NCBI GenBank assembly: GCA_030425145.1
Contig: JAUHVK010000011.1
Span: forward strand, 1 to 64,000
Direction: 5' to 3'
DNA from: Alphaproteobacteria bacterium
GTDB taxonomy: Bacteria; Pseudomonadota; Alphaproteobacteria; Rhodobacterales; Rhodobacteraceae
DNA length: 64,000 nucleotides
The position numbers and the translations under genes were made by a program. Below the pieces are notes generated by a model. It was not told the origin of the DNA and ran no database searches. It saw only the letters and a list, made by a program, of their open reading frames with translations. Shown here piece after piece: positions 42,377 through 51,227 of this stretch (position 1 is the first letter of the stretch; every line of letters starts with the position of its first letter).

Positions 42377-43177
42377 ATGACAAAATTCACTTCGGACGAT
42401 GCCGCTGACCTTTGGTCAGTGGCCGAACGCATGGCTGACGCCGCCCGTGCGGCGATCCTGCCGCATTTCCGGTCGGAAGGTCTGACCGCCGACAACAAGG
42501 TTGCGGGCGGATTCGACCCTGTCACCATCGCCGACCGAGCCTCCGAAACAGCAATGCGTGAAGTGCTGGCCGAATTGCGGCCGCAGGACAGCATTCTGGG
42601 CGAAGAACATGGCACTGTGGAGGGCACAAGCGGCCTGACATGGGTGCTCGATCCGATCGACGGCACGCGCTCCTTCATCAGCGGCACACCAACTTGGGGT
42701 GTGCTGATCGCCCTGTCTAACAGCACTGGCCCGGTCATGGGCATGATCGACCAACCCTATGTAGGCGAACGATTTATGGGGGGACTGGGACGCTGCAACT
42801 GGACGGGTCCGGGGCGCGACGGGACACTTGCCACAAGAAAGACAACGGCGCTGGCGGATGCCACTCTCTTCACCACCTTCCCGGAAATCGGCACCGACGA
42901 TGAGCGCGTCGCGTTTCAACGTGTCGCCCGCGAGGTCAAGCTGACGCGCTATGGCTGCGACTGCTACGCCTATGCGCTGCTGGCCGCCGGACAGATCGAC
43001 CTCGTGATCGAAGCCGGGCTGAATGCCTATGACGTCCAGGCACCGATCGCAGTGATCGAAGCCGCAGGCGGTGTTGTGACCCAATGGGACGGCAGCCCAG
43101 CCCATGATGGCGGCACGACCCTCGCCGCCGCCACGCCCGAGTTGCACGCCGCCGCGATGGCGCTTCTGAACGGCTGA
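42377..43177 (+). CDS. hisN: Histidinol-phosphatase HisN (inositol monophosphatase family)
   Basis: A 266-residue metal-dependent phosphatase. Motifs are GFDPVTIADRASE, LGEEHG, WVLDPIDGTRSF (DPIDGT) and the C-terminal AYDVQAPIAVIEAAGG (W/AD-x-x-A-like). HisN-type enzymes dephosphorylate histidinol phosphate in actinobacteria and alphaproteobacteria whose HisB lacks the phosphatase domain, as here. A general inositol-phosphate phosphatase remains possible. AGGAGG lies just before the ATG. Confidence 0.85.
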   Translation: MTKFTSDDAADLWSVAERMADAARAAILPHFRSEGLTADNKVAGGFDPVTIADRASETAMREVLAELRPQDSILGEEHGTVEGTSGLTWVLDPIDGTRSFISGTPTWGVLIALSNSTGPVMGMIDQPYVGERFMGGLGRCNWTGPGRDGTLATRKTTALADATLFTTFPEIGTDDERVAFQRVAREVKLTRYGCDCYAYALLAAGQIDLVIEAGLNAYDVQAPIAVIEAAGGVVTQWDGSPAHDGGTTLAAATPELHAAAMALLNG

Positions 43178-43295
43178 CACGCGCACCGATCCGCGCTACA
43201 CTTGACCCCGCCCGGGCGAGTCCTTCCGCTCCTTTTCTGTCGCCCCGGCGGGTTATCCTTACCGAAAAGGGCACGATTTGTGTGGAGGGAGCGGC

Positions 43296-44627
43296 ATGGC
43301 CATCCTGATCAAGAACGCCACAACCATCCTGACGATGGACACCGCTCTGGCAGAGCTGGCACAGGCGGACATTCGCATCGAAAACGGTGTCATCACGGAA
43401 GTCGGCAGCGGGCTGACCGGCGCGGAAGAGACCATTGACGCCACAGGCTGCGTGGTCACGCCCGGGTTGGTCAACACTCATCACCATCTGTACCAGACCC
43501 TGACCCGCGCGGTGCCGGGCGGGCAGGACGCGCTGCTCTTTGGCTGGCTCCAGACGCTCTACCCGATCTGGTCACGCTTTGGCCCGGAAGAGATGTATAT
43601 CTCGGCCCAGATCGGCTTGGCGGAACTGGCGCTGTCAGGCTGCACACTGACCTCGGACCATCTCTACCTCTACCCGAACGGCGCGCGCCTTGATGATACA
43701 ATCGCCGCCGCGCAGGACATCGGGATGCGCTTTCACCCGACACGGGGCGCGATGAGCATTGGCGAAAGCGATGGCGGGCTGCCGCCGGATTCGCTGGTCG
43801 AAGACGAAGCCGCGATCCTTGAAGACTGCATCCGCGTGATCGACGCCCATCACGACCCGCGCGAAGGTGCGATGGTGCGGGTGGGGGTGGCCCCCTGTTC
43901 CCCCTTCTCGGTAAGCCGCGATCTGATGCGCGATGCTGCGCTTCTGGCGCGCGACAAGGGCGTGATGCTGCACACCCATCTGGCCGAGAACGACGAGGAC
44001 ATCGCCTATTCCGAGGCGCAGTTCGGCTGTCGCCCGGGCCAATATGCCGAAGACCTCGGCTGGACCGGACCGGATGTCTGGCACGCGCATTGCGTCAAGC
44101 TCGACGGGCAGGAGATCGACCTGTTCGCCAAATCCCGCACCGGGGTGGCGCATTGCCCATGCTCCAACTGCCGACTGGGTTCTGGCATCGCCCCCGTCCG
44201 CGCCATGCGCGATGCAGGCGTGCCGGTGGGTCTGGGCGTCGACGGGTCAGCCAGCAATGACGCGGGCAATCTGGTGGCCGAGGCCCGTCAGGCGATGCTG
44301 CTGCAACGGGTGGTCAATGGCGCAAACGCCATGAGCGCGCGAGAAGCGCTCTACATCGCGACCCGAGGCGGGGCCGAGGTGTTGGGCCGTCCGGATTGCG
44401 GCCGGATCGCGGTTGGCAAGCGCGCCGATATCGCCATCTGGGACGTGACCGGGGTGGAAAGCGCCGGAAGCTGGGATCCGGCGGCGTTGCTTCTGGCGGG
44501 GCCGACGCGCGTGAAGCACCTGCTGGTCGAAGGGCGCCAAATCGTGCGTGATGGGCATGTCACCACAATCGACCTGCCCCGCGTGATCGAACGGCAGAAT
44601 ACCCTTGCATTGGCGCTGATGAGTTGA
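43296..44627 (+). CDS. 8-oxoguanine deaminase (amidohydrolase superfamily)
   Basis: A 443-residue amidohydrolase. Zinc and catalytic residues lie in TPGLVNTHHHLYQTLTRAVPG, HTHLAENDEDI, WHAHCVKLDG and VGLGVDGSASNDAGN. The stretch HHHLYQT...LFGWLQTLYPIW is typical of 8-oxoguanine deaminases, which convert 8-oxoguanine to urate; related hydroxyatrazine hydrolases differ in the active site. It would salvage or clear oxidised guanine. GGAGGGAG precedes ATG 43296. A hairpin AAAGCTTTT/AAAAAGCTTT follows the stop (44634-44653). Confidence 0.85.
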   Translation: MAILIKNATTILTMDTALAELAQADIRIENGVITEVGSGLTGAEETIDATGCVVTPGLVNTHHHLYQTLTRAVPGGQDALLFGWLQTLYPIWSRFGPEEMYISAQIGLAELALSGCTLTSDHLYLYPNGARLDDTIAAAQDIGMRFHPTRGAMSIGESDGGLPPDSLVEDEAAILEDCIRVIDAHHDPREGAMVRVGVAPCSPFSVSRDLMRDAALLARDKGVMLHTHLAENDEDIAYSEAQFGCRPGQYAEDLGWTGPDVWHAHCVKLDGQEIDLFAKSRTGVAHCPCSNCRLGSGIAPVRAMRDAGVPVGLGVDGSASNDAGNLVAEARQAMLLQRVVNGANAMSAREALYIATRGGAEVLGRPDCGRIAVGKRADIAIWDVTGVESAGSWDPAALLLAGPTRVKHLLVEGRQIVRDGHVTTIDLPRVIERQNTLALALMS

Positions 44628-44736
44628 GCGCCCAAAGCTTTTCAAAAAGCTTTGCCAGATACTTAGAAGCATCTGGAACGATGCGCCCAATTTGCTAGTG
44701 TCGCTGCAAACCTATGCAGACTGAGGGGCCGAGCCG

Positions 44737-45870
44737 ATGACACGCATCAAGACCACCCATGTCGGATCGCTGCCACGCACCCAGAAGGTGGTGGATTTCA
44801 TCTTCGCCCGCGAGAACCGTCATGACTACGACCCCGTGGCCTTTGATGCCACGATGACCGAGGCCGCATCACAAACCGTGCGCCGACAGGTCGAAGCCGG
44901 GATCGACATCGTGTCGGATGGCGAAACCTCCAAGATCAGCTACGCCACCTATGTGAAGGACCGCTACACCGGCTTCGACGGCGACAGCCCGCGCAACGCG
45001 CCGGCTGACCTCAAACTCTTCCCGTCTTTCCTAGAACGCCTCAAGGACGATGGCGGCACACCGAAATACGCGCGCCCGATGTGTATGGGTGAGGTGAAGT
45101 CCAAAGGTCAGGGTGAATTGGAAACCGATATTGCCAACCTCAAGACCGGGATGGCGGCGCATGGCGCAACGGAGGCGTTCATGAACGCCGCATCCCCCGG
45201 TGTGATCTCGCTATTCCTGCAGAACCAGTATTACCCCACCCGCGACGCCTATCTCGCAGCACTGGCCGATGCGATGCGCGACGAATACCGCACCATTGTG
45301 GACAGCGGGCTGATGCTGCAACTCGACTGCCCCGATCTGGCGCTGTCGCGGCACATGATTTTCACCGACCTGAGCGATGCCGAGTTCGTCAAGATCGCCG
45401 AGGGCCATGTCGAGGCGATGAACCATGCTCTTGACGGGATCGACCCGGCCCGCGTGCGGGTGCATATCTGCTGGGGCAATTACGAAGGCCCCCATGTTTG
45501 CGACATCGACATGGACACCGTGTTCCCAACGCTGATGAAGGTCCGCGCAGGCCAGGTGCTGTTCGAGACTTCAAATCCCCGGCACGCACATGAATGGACG
45601 GTGTTCCGCGACCGCAAATCCGAGATTCCCGAAGACATGGTGCTGGTCCCCGGTGTGATCGATTCGACGACCAACTTCGTCGAACACCCTGAGGTGGTGG
45701 CGCAGCGGATCGAACGCTTTGCCGGGATCGTCGGCCCGGAGCGCGTGATCGCGGGCAGCGATTGCGGCTTCGGCACGTTTGCAGGCTTCGGTGCGGTGGA
45801 CCCTGACATCGCCTATGCCAAGCTCGCAACCCTCGCCAAAGGGGCCGCGCTCGCCTCGGATCGCGTCTGA
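44737..45870 (+). CDS. Cobalamin-independent methionine synthase C-terminal-like protein (core-MetE type)
   Basis: A 377-residue protein corresponding to the catalytic C-terminal barrel of MetE only. All four zinc ligands of MetE can be placed: His243 and Cys245 in VHICWGN, Glu277 in LFETSNP, and Cys343 in GSDCGFGT. It starts TTHVGSLPRT, the standard opening of this group. Stand-alone forms include methyltransferases using other methyl donors, and epoxyalkane:CoM transferases; the donor and acceptor here are unknown. It starts at ATG 44737 and is followed three bases later by a hydrolase gene. Confidence 0.82.
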   Translation: MTRIKTTHVGSLPRTQKVVDFIFARENRHDYDPVAFDATMTEAASQTVRRQVEAGIDIVSDGETSKISYATYVKDRYTGFDGDSPRNAPADLKLFPSFLERLKDDGGTPKYARPMCMGEVKSKGQGELETDIANLKTGMAAHGATEAFMNAASPGVISLFLQNQYYPTRDAYLAALADAMRDEYRTIVDSGLMLQLDCPDLALSRHMIFTDLSDAEFVKIAEGHVEAMNHALDGIDPARVRVHICWGNYEGPHVCDIDMDTVFPTLMKVRAGQVLFETSNPRHAHEWTVFRDRKSEIPEDMVLVPGVIDSTTNFVEHPEVVAQRIERFAGIVGPERVIAGSDCGFGTFAGFGAVDPDIAYAKLATLAKGAALASDRV

Positions 45871-45873
45871 CCA

Positions 45874-46584
45874 ATGATCGAACCTGTCGTCTTCCTGCCC
45901 GGAATGATGTGCGACGCGCGGCTTTTCGAGCCGCAGATCCGCACCCTGTCGGCCACGCATCCGGTGATGGTGGCGCCGATCACCCATGGCCAGAGGATCG
46001 AAGAGATTGCTTCGGCGCTGCTGCCCCTGCTTCCCAGCAAGTTCGCGCTGGCGGGCCTGAGCATGGGGGGCATCGTGGCGATGGAGATTCTGCGCCGCGC
46101 GCCGGAACGGGTGACGCGGGTGGCGCTGATGGACACCAATTGCCTTGCCGAAACACCTCAGGTCGCCGCCAATCGCGAGCCGCAGATCGTCAAGGTGAAG
46201 TCAGGCAAGCTGACCGAGGTGATGCGCGACGAGTTGAAACCCAACTACCTGGCTCCCGGACCGCACCGCCCTGCCGTGCTGCAAACGGTGATGGACATGG
46301 CGCACACTCTGGGCTCTGAGGTATTCGTCGACCAGTCCCGCGCCCTGCAACGCCGCCGTGACCAGCAATCCACCCTGCGCAAGATCAAGCAACCCGCGCT
46401 TGTTCTCTGCGGTGCGCATGACGCGCTCTGCCCGGTCAAACGCCATAGCTTCATGGCGGAACTGATCCCACATGCACGGCTTGTCGTGCTCGACGATGCC
46501 GGTCATCTGCCGACGCTGGAAACCCCGGACGAGACGACCGCCGCGCTTTGGGAGTGGCTGCATCAGCCTTATGTCCTGCGATGA
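45874..46584 (+). CDS. Alpha/beta-fold hydrolase
   Basis: A 236-residue hydrolase. FLPGMMCDARLF is the oxyanion-hole region, FALAGLSMGGIVAMEI the nucleophile elbow (G-L-S-M-G-G), and LVVLDDAGHLPTLETPDET gives the catalytic histidine; the aspartate is in LCGAHDALCPV. The substrate is unknown. It starts three bases after the MetE-like gene, so the pair is an operon and may act on the same metabolite. Confidence 0.88.
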   Translation: MIEPVVFLPGMMCDARLFEPQIRTLSATHPVMVAPITHGQRIEEIASALLPLLPSKFALAGLSMGGIVAMEILRRAPERVTRVALMDTNCLAETPQVAANREPQIVKVKSGKLTEVMRDELKPNYLAPGPHRPAVLQTVMDMAHTLGSEVFVDQSRALQRRRDQQSTLRKIKQPALVLCGAHDALCPVKRHSFMAELIPHARLVVLDDAGHLPTLETPDETTAALWEWLHQPYVLR

Positions 46585-46617
46585 CCGACAACTCGGCGCT
46601 TGCTGATCCGACAGATT

Positions 46618-46690
46618 GGGGGCCAGCCCCGTCGCCCATTGGGCTTGAACCAATGGCGCCACAATAGGCGACCCCCGGCATATTTGGAAA
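46618..46690 (-). repeat. Composite intergenic repeat, copy 4 (reverse orientation)
   Basis: On the reverse strand, TTTCCAAATATGCCGGGGG (46690-46672) is followed by GTCGCC/GGCGAC (outer stem), CCATTGG-loop-CCAATGG (46656-46636) and GGGGC/GCCCC. It has the same box-plus-hairpins order as the other copies but unlike stem sequences. It lies between the hydrolase gene and rnpB. Confidence 0.65.
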
Positions 46691-46727
46691 AAGAAGAAGA
46701 ACAGGCAGTGGCCCTGTCGCATGGTGA

Positions 46728-46756
46728 TTGACCGCGACGGGTGCTTGCCCTACGCC
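46728..46756 (+). promoter_or_regulatory. Probable rnpB promoter
   Basis: TTGACC (46728-46733), 17-base spacer, TACGCC (46751-46756), seven bases before the first base of the RNase P P1 helix. The -35 is strong, the -10 weak. Confidence 0.45.
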
Positions 46757-46762
46757 ACTTCT

Positions 46763-47137
46763 CGCGCGGAGGGCCGGATGGCCGCCCCTTAGGGGGAGGA
46801 AAGTCCGGACTCCCTGAAGCAGCGGTGCCGGGTAACGCCCGGGCGGGGCAACCCGACGGAAAGCGCCACAGAGAACAAACCGCCCCGGTGCGCCGGGGTA
46901 AGGGTGAAACGGTGGGGTAAGAGCCCACCGGGGGGCTGGCAACAGTCCCCGCACGGCAAGCCCCACCGGGAGCAATGCCGAATAGGGGGATCGCGCCGCG
47001 CGTCGGCAGGGTCGCTTCAACCCAGATCCCCGGGTTGGCAGCACGAGGCCATCGGCAACGGTGGTCCCAGAGGAATGGTCATCTAACCTTGGGGAAACCC
47101 AGGGGGGACAGAATCCGGCTTACAGGCCCTCCGCGCG
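46763..47137 (+). ncRNA. rnpB: RNase P RNA (type A)
   Basis: The P1 helix pairs CGCGCGGAGGGCC (46763-46775) with GGCCCTCCGCGCG (47125-47137). Universal core sequences are present: GAGGAAAGTCCGGACTCC, ACAGAGAACAAACCGCC, AAGGGTGAAACGGTGGGGTAAGAG and the 3-prime ACAGAATCCGGCTTACAG. This catalytic RNA matures the 5-prime ends of tRNAs. The P1 stem followed by TTTTTC also serves as terminator. Confidence 0.96.
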
Positions 47138-47177
47138 TTTTTCTTGATCCTTTGTGCAAAGAACCCCGGAAGAAGGG

Positions 47178-47205
47178 TTGACTCAGTCGCGCGCACGGGT
47201 AGAAG
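47178..47205 (+). promoter_or_regulatory. Probable rpmG promoter
   Basis: TTGACT (47178-47183), 16-base spacer, TAGAAG (47200-47205), about 55 bases before the rpmG ATG. The -10 deviates from consensus, so the call is weak. Confidence 0.4.
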
Positions 47206-47260
47206 GCAGCCTTCAAGATGACATTCACGGGCAGTCCTTGCCCGGTGCAGGAGACGACCC

Positions 47261-47428
47261 ATGGCGAAGCCGACCACAATCAAAATCCGCCTGAACTCGT
47301 CTGCGGGTACGGGTCATTTCTATGTGACCAAGAAAAACGCGCGGACGATGACGGAAAAGATGACTGTTCGGAAGTACGATCCCGTCGCGCGCAAGCACGT
47401 CGAGTACAAAGAAGGCAAAATCAAGTAA
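47261..47428 (+). CDS. rpmG: 50S ribosomal protein L33
   Basis: A 55-residue protein: it starts [20 protein letters not shown], continues [14 protein letters not shown] and ends VEYKEGKIK, the standard L33 of alphaproteobacteria. It lacks the zinc-binding cysteine pairs, so it is the Zn-independent C-minus form. GGAG lies upstream of ATG 47261, and an intrinsic terminator follows 30 bases after the stop. It is transcribed separately from rnpB. Confidence 0.97.
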   Translation: MAKPTTIKIRLNSSAGTGHFYVTKKNARTMTEKMTVRKYDPVARKHVEYKEGKIK

Positions 47429-47458
47429 GCCTTCCGTTCACACGGACAGTGAAGAAAG

Positions 47459-47490
47459 ACCGCGCCGGGGAAACCCGGGCGCGGTTTTTT
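47459..47490 (+). terminator. Intrinsic terminator of rpmG
   Basis: CCGCGCC / GGCGCGG stem with an inner GGG-aaa-CCC and a run of six T (47485-47490). Confidence 0.92.
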
Positions 47491-47687
47491 CGTTCGCGCA
47501 AGTCACGTTGGTTCTGTGGAAGCAATCGACTGCTCTTAGCCCAAACTGCCGAATGCTGCGCGGCTTTCGAATTGGCACGAAGCACTTAAACCGGCCCTTC
47601 GGCTGTGGCTATTTTAGGTTTAAGGATTGGTTAATCATAAGGGTATCGTGCTTCGGCGAGGCTCGAGTACGACAGGGATAGCTGGCC

Positions 47688-48314
47688 ATGCCGATGATTA
47701 CCGACGCGGGTGATTACTTTACCAAGGGATGTGGTCGGTGCGACCGCTTCGCGACACCAGAGTGTTCGACACGGCTGTGGATCGACGGTCTGAATGATCT
47801 GCGCCGCATTTGCCGGGACATGGGACTGGAAGAGACCGTGAAATGGGCGCATCCCACCTATATGCATGCAGACCGAAACATCGCGATCTTCGGTGCCTTT
47901 AAGGGGGACTTCAGGCTGAGCTTCTTGAACCCCGGCCTATTGAAAGACACCGAAGGCGTGCTGGAACGGCAAGGACCGAACAGCCAAATCCCCGGAATAA
48001 TCCGCTTTACCAATGTCGCGCAGGTGGGTGCCATGGAGCCGATAATCCGGCCCTATTTGCGGCAGTTGATGGTTCATGCCGAGGCGGGCACGAAACCACC
48101 TAAAGTGGAACGCGAGATCGACATGCCGGATGAGTTGACACAGGCGCTGGATGCCGATCCAGAACTGGCGGAAGCGTTTGATGCACTGACACCGGGGCGG
48201 CAAAAAAGCTATATGTTCAACCTCAATCAGGCCAAACAATCCGCGACCCGTGTGGCACGGATCGCAAGGTTTCGTGAGAAAATACTCGCAGGTAAGGGCG
48301 CAATGGACCGTTAA
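47688..48314 (+). CDS. YdeI-type DUF1801 protein
   Basis: A 208-residue protein. Residues about 18-115 are DUF1801-like (ECSTRLWIDGLNDLRRICRDMGLEETVKWAHPTYMHADRNIAIFGAFKGDFRLSFLNP). The C-terminal part, with DELTQALDADPELAEAFDALTPGRQKSYMFNLNQAKQSATRVARI, is the YdeI/OmpD-associated helical domain. An N-terminal CGRC pair with a third cysteine is unusual and may bind metal. Function is unknown; some relatives protect against cationic peptides. ATG 47688 is used, with a second ATG six bases on. Confidence 0.83.
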   Translation: MPMITDAGDYFTKGCGRCDRFATPECSTRLWIDGLNDLRRICRDMGLEETVKWAHPTYMHADRNIAIFGAFKGDFRLSFLNPGLLKDTEGVLERQGPNSQIPGIIRFTNVAQVGAMEPIIRPYLRQLMVHAEAGTKPPKVEREIDMPDELTQALDADPELAEAFDALTPGRQKSYMFNLNQAKQSATRVARIARFREKILAGKGAMDR

Positions 48315-48412
48315 GAGCGGCGTCTTTACGGCTAAGGGAATGGCAAGATAGCGCGAAAAGCGCTTATTGGCTCAAACCCGGCGAAGGTCAGGTTTGCCCT
48401 GCAAACGGCCGT

Positions 48413-49702
48413 TTACCCCAACCTTTTGCCCATCACCCAAACGCCCGACACGGCGCGGTCATCTCCCATCATGATCGTCGGGAACACAGCTTCCCAGAAA
48501 TCCGCCGCCTGTGCGCTGCGTTGCGCGATGGCGGGTGTTGAGCCCAGATCGAGCGTGATGAAATCCGCCTCACTTCCCGGGGCCAGAGTCCCCACCCGAT
48601 CTGCAACCCGCAAAGAGCGCGCCGAACCTTCCGTCGCCAACCACAACAAGGCCGACGGATGCAGCGCCATGCCGCGCAGTTGGGCGATCTCGTAAGCTGC
48701 CGCCATGGTGCGCAGCATCGAAAAGGACGACCCGCCGCCTGTATCCGTGGCCAGACCCACGCGCTGCCCTTCGGCCACCAGCCCTTCCATGTCGAAGAGA
48801 CCGGACCCGATGAAGGTGTTTGAGGTCGGGCAATGTATCAGAGCCGCGCCCACCTCGCGCAGGCGGTCGCGTTCGCGCGGCTCCAGATGGATCGCGTGGC
48901 CGTAAAGGCCGTTTGCGCCCAAGAGGCCATGTGCCTCGTAGGTGTCGAGATAGTCCCGCGCCTCGGGGTAGAGCCCGCGCACCCAAGCGATCTCGTCGGT
49001 CTGTTCGCTCAGGTGGGTCTGCATCAGGCAATCGGGATGCTCGGCCCACAAGGCACCCAGTGCCGTCAGTTGTTCAGGGGTCGAGGTGGGCGAGAATCGC
49101 GGTGTGATGACGTAAGACGCCCTGCCCTGCCCGTGCCAGCGGTTCAGAAGCGCCTTGCTGTCGTCATAGGCCGATTGAGCGGTGTCCAGCAGCCCGTCGG
49201 GCGCATTGCGATCCATGCAGGTCTTGCCACCCAGCACCCGCATCCCGCGCGCGGCGGCGGCGGTGAAATAGGCGTCCACGCTTTCGGGGTGGATCGTGCA
49301 GTAGCTGCACATGGTTGTGGTGCCATGCGAGAGTGCCAGATCCAGGTACCGCCCCGCGATCTCGGCGGCGTAATCCGCGTCGGCAAAGCGCATTTCCTCG
49401 GGAAAGGTATAGGTGTTGAGCCAGTCGATCAGCCGCTTGCCCCAGCTCGCGATCATGGCGGTCTGCGGGTAGTGCATATGGGCGTCGACAAAGCCGGGCA
49501 GGATCAGCGCCTGCCCGTGATCCTCGACCACCGCCTGCGGATAGTCCCGGCGCAGATCGTCCGACGTACCGCGCGACAACACGTGCCCGTCCTGCACAAC
49601 GATCCCGCCGCGCGGGTCGAAACGGGCCGCTTCCGGCCCTTCGATCATGGGATCGCCGGCAAACCAGAGGGTCTGGCCCAAATGAAGCGTGAGTCTAGAC
49701 AT
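48413..49702 (-). CDS. guaD: Guanine deaminase
   Basis: A 429-residue zinc amidohydrolase converting guanine to xanthine. Metal ligands and active-site blocks: LPGFVDAHMHYPQTAMIASWG, QTHLSEQTDEI, YGHAIHLEPRERDRL and GLATDTGGGSSFSMLRTM, the last a GuaD signature. It ends with the typical amidohydrolase tail (GTLAPGSEADFITLDL). ATG 49702 has AGGGAAAG upstream. A second purine deaminase, for 8-oxoguanine, lies at 43296. Confidence 0.92.
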   Translation of the reverse strand: MSRLTLHLGQTLWFAGDPMIEGPEAARFDPRGGIVVQDGHVLSRGTSDDLRRDYPQAVVEDHGQALILPGFVDAHMHYPQTAMIASWGKRLIDWLNTYTFPEEMRFADADYAAEIAGRYLDLALSHGTTTMCSYCTIHPESVDAYFTAAAARGMRVLGGKTCMDRNAPDGLLDTAQSAYDDSKALLNRWHGQGRASYVITPRFSPTSTPEQLTALGALWAEHPDCLMQTHLSEQTDEIAWVRGLYPEARDYLDTYEAHGLLGANGLYGHAIHLEPRERDRLREVGAALIHCPTSNTFIGSGLFDMEGLVAEGQRVGLATDTGGGSSFSMLRTMAAAYEIAQLRGMALHPSALLWLATEGSARSLRVADRVGTLAPGSEADFITLDLGSTPAIAQRSAQAADFWEAVFPTIMMGDDRAVSGVWVMGKRLG

Positions 49703-49832
49703 GGCTTTCCCTTTTTGACACTGGCCGGGAGAACCTATCTCTCCTTTCAGAGTTGGTAAATCGCGCGGACGCTCTGTTTTCTCCGGAGCCGATTGCGTAA
49801 AGGTAAATCTGACCAAATTGCGAGGGGGCAAG

Positions 49833-51227
49833 ATGAGCGAAGACCAAACCATCGAGGCACCCGAGCTCGACGAGAGCGAAGACGCCTACAGCCTCGACCG
49901 CAAGGCGGTAGCCCAGATTCTCTACGCTGTGGACCGCGAAGACCGCGACGAGCTTGTCGCGCTGATGGACCCGCTGCACCCGGCCGACATCGCCGACCTT
50001 CTGGAGCAGATAAACGCTTTCGACCGGATGCGGCTGATCAAGCTCTATGACCGGGAATTCGACGGCGACATCCTGTCGGAACTCGACGAATCGATCCGTG
50101 AAGAGGTCATCGGCATCCTGTCACCGCAGGTTCTCGCGGACGCGGTGCGCGATCTGAACAGCGATGACGTGGTCGATCTGCTCGAAGATCTGGACCAGCC
50201 GCAGCAGGACGCGATTCTCGACGCTCTGGAAGACAGCGACCGGGTCGCGGTACAGCAGTCGCTGACCTTTCCGGAGTATTCCGCCGGCCGCCTTATGCAA
50301 CGCGAAGTGGTCATGGCGCCCGAGCATTGGAATGTCGGCGAAGCCATTGATTACCTGCGTAATACCGACAATCTGCCGGAACAGTTCTACCACATCGTGC
50401 TGGTCGATCCGCGCCTGCGCCCGGTTGGCAATGTCACGCTGGGCAAGCTGATGGCGTCGCGCCGTGAGGTGCTGCTCACATCGCTTGTCGAAGACACGTT
50501 CCACGTCATCCCGGTGCTGCAATACGAAGGCGATGTCGCCTATGCGTTCAACCAGTACCACCTGATCTCGGCGCCTGTGGTCGATGAAAACGAACGGCTG
50601 GTCGGTGTCATCACCATCGACGACGCCATGGCGGTTCTCGACGAAGAGCACGAAGAAGACGTGCTGCGTCTGGCCGGTGTGGACAGCGAAAGCTCTCTGT
50701 CAGACCGCGTGGCCGAGACAACCAAGCGCCGTTTCCCCTGGCTGTTCGTCAACCTGATCACCGCCGTTCTGGCCAGCCTTGTGATCGCCCAGTTCGAAGC
50801 CGCCATCGCGCAGGTGGTGGCGCTGGCGGTGCTGATGCCCATCGTTGCTTCGATGGGCGGCAATGCGGGCACCCAGTCGCTTACCGTTGCGGTGCGCGCC
50901 TTGGCGACCAAAGACCTTACGGGATCGAACGTCTGGCGGGTGATCCGGCGTGAAGTGCTGGTGGGCCTGATCAACGGGTTGGCCTTTGCGGTGATCATGG
51001 GGATCGTCGGCTATGTCTGGTTCGGCTCGACCGCGCTCGGAGGGGTGATCGCGGCGGCGATGGTGATCAATCTGGTCGTGGCAGGGCTTGCCGGAACGGG
51101 CATTCCGATCGTGCTTGAGAAGCTGGGCATCGACCCCGCGCTGGCCTCGGGGGCCTTTGTGACGACCGTCACGGACGTGGTCGGGTTCTTTGCCTTCCTC
51201 GGCCTCGCCGTTGTGGTGCTGCTGTGA
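49833..51227 (+). CDS. mgtE: Magnesium transporter MgtE
   Basis: A 464-residue Mg2+ channel. The N-terminal acidic helical domain (LHPADIADLLEQINAFDRMRLIKL), two CBS domains (about residues 145-270, with VIPVLQYEGDVAYAFNQYHLISAPVVDENERLVGVITIDD), a linker helix, and five transmembrane helices with VVALAVLMPIVASMGGNAGTQSLTV and ASGAFVTTVTDVVGFFAFLG, which hold the selectivity residues. The cytosolic domains gate the pore by sensing Mg2+. The stop overlaps the next gene's start (GTGA). AGGGGG lies before ATG 49833. Confidence 0.95.
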   Translation: MSEDQTIEAPELDESEDAYSLDRKAVAQILYAVDREDRDELVALMDPLHPADIADLLEQINAFDRMRLIKLYDREFDGDILSELDESIREEVIGILSPQVLADAVRDLNSDDVVDLLEDLDQPQQDAILDALEDSDRVAVQQSLTFPEYSAGRLMQREVVMAPEHWNVGEAIDYLRNTDNLPEQFYHIVLVDPRLRPVGNVTLGKLMASRREVLLTSLVEDTFHVIPVLQYEGDVAYAFNQYHLISAPVVDENERLVGVITIDDAMAVLDEEHEEDVLRLAGVDSESSLSDRVAETTKRRFPWLFVNLITAVLASLVIAQFEAAIAQVVALAVLMPIVASMGGNAGTQSLTVAVRALATKDLTGSNVWRVIRREVLVGLINGLAFAVIMGIVGYVWFGSTALGGVIAAAMVINLVVAGLAGTGIPIVLEKLGIDPALASGAFVTTVTDVVGFFAFLGLAVVVLL

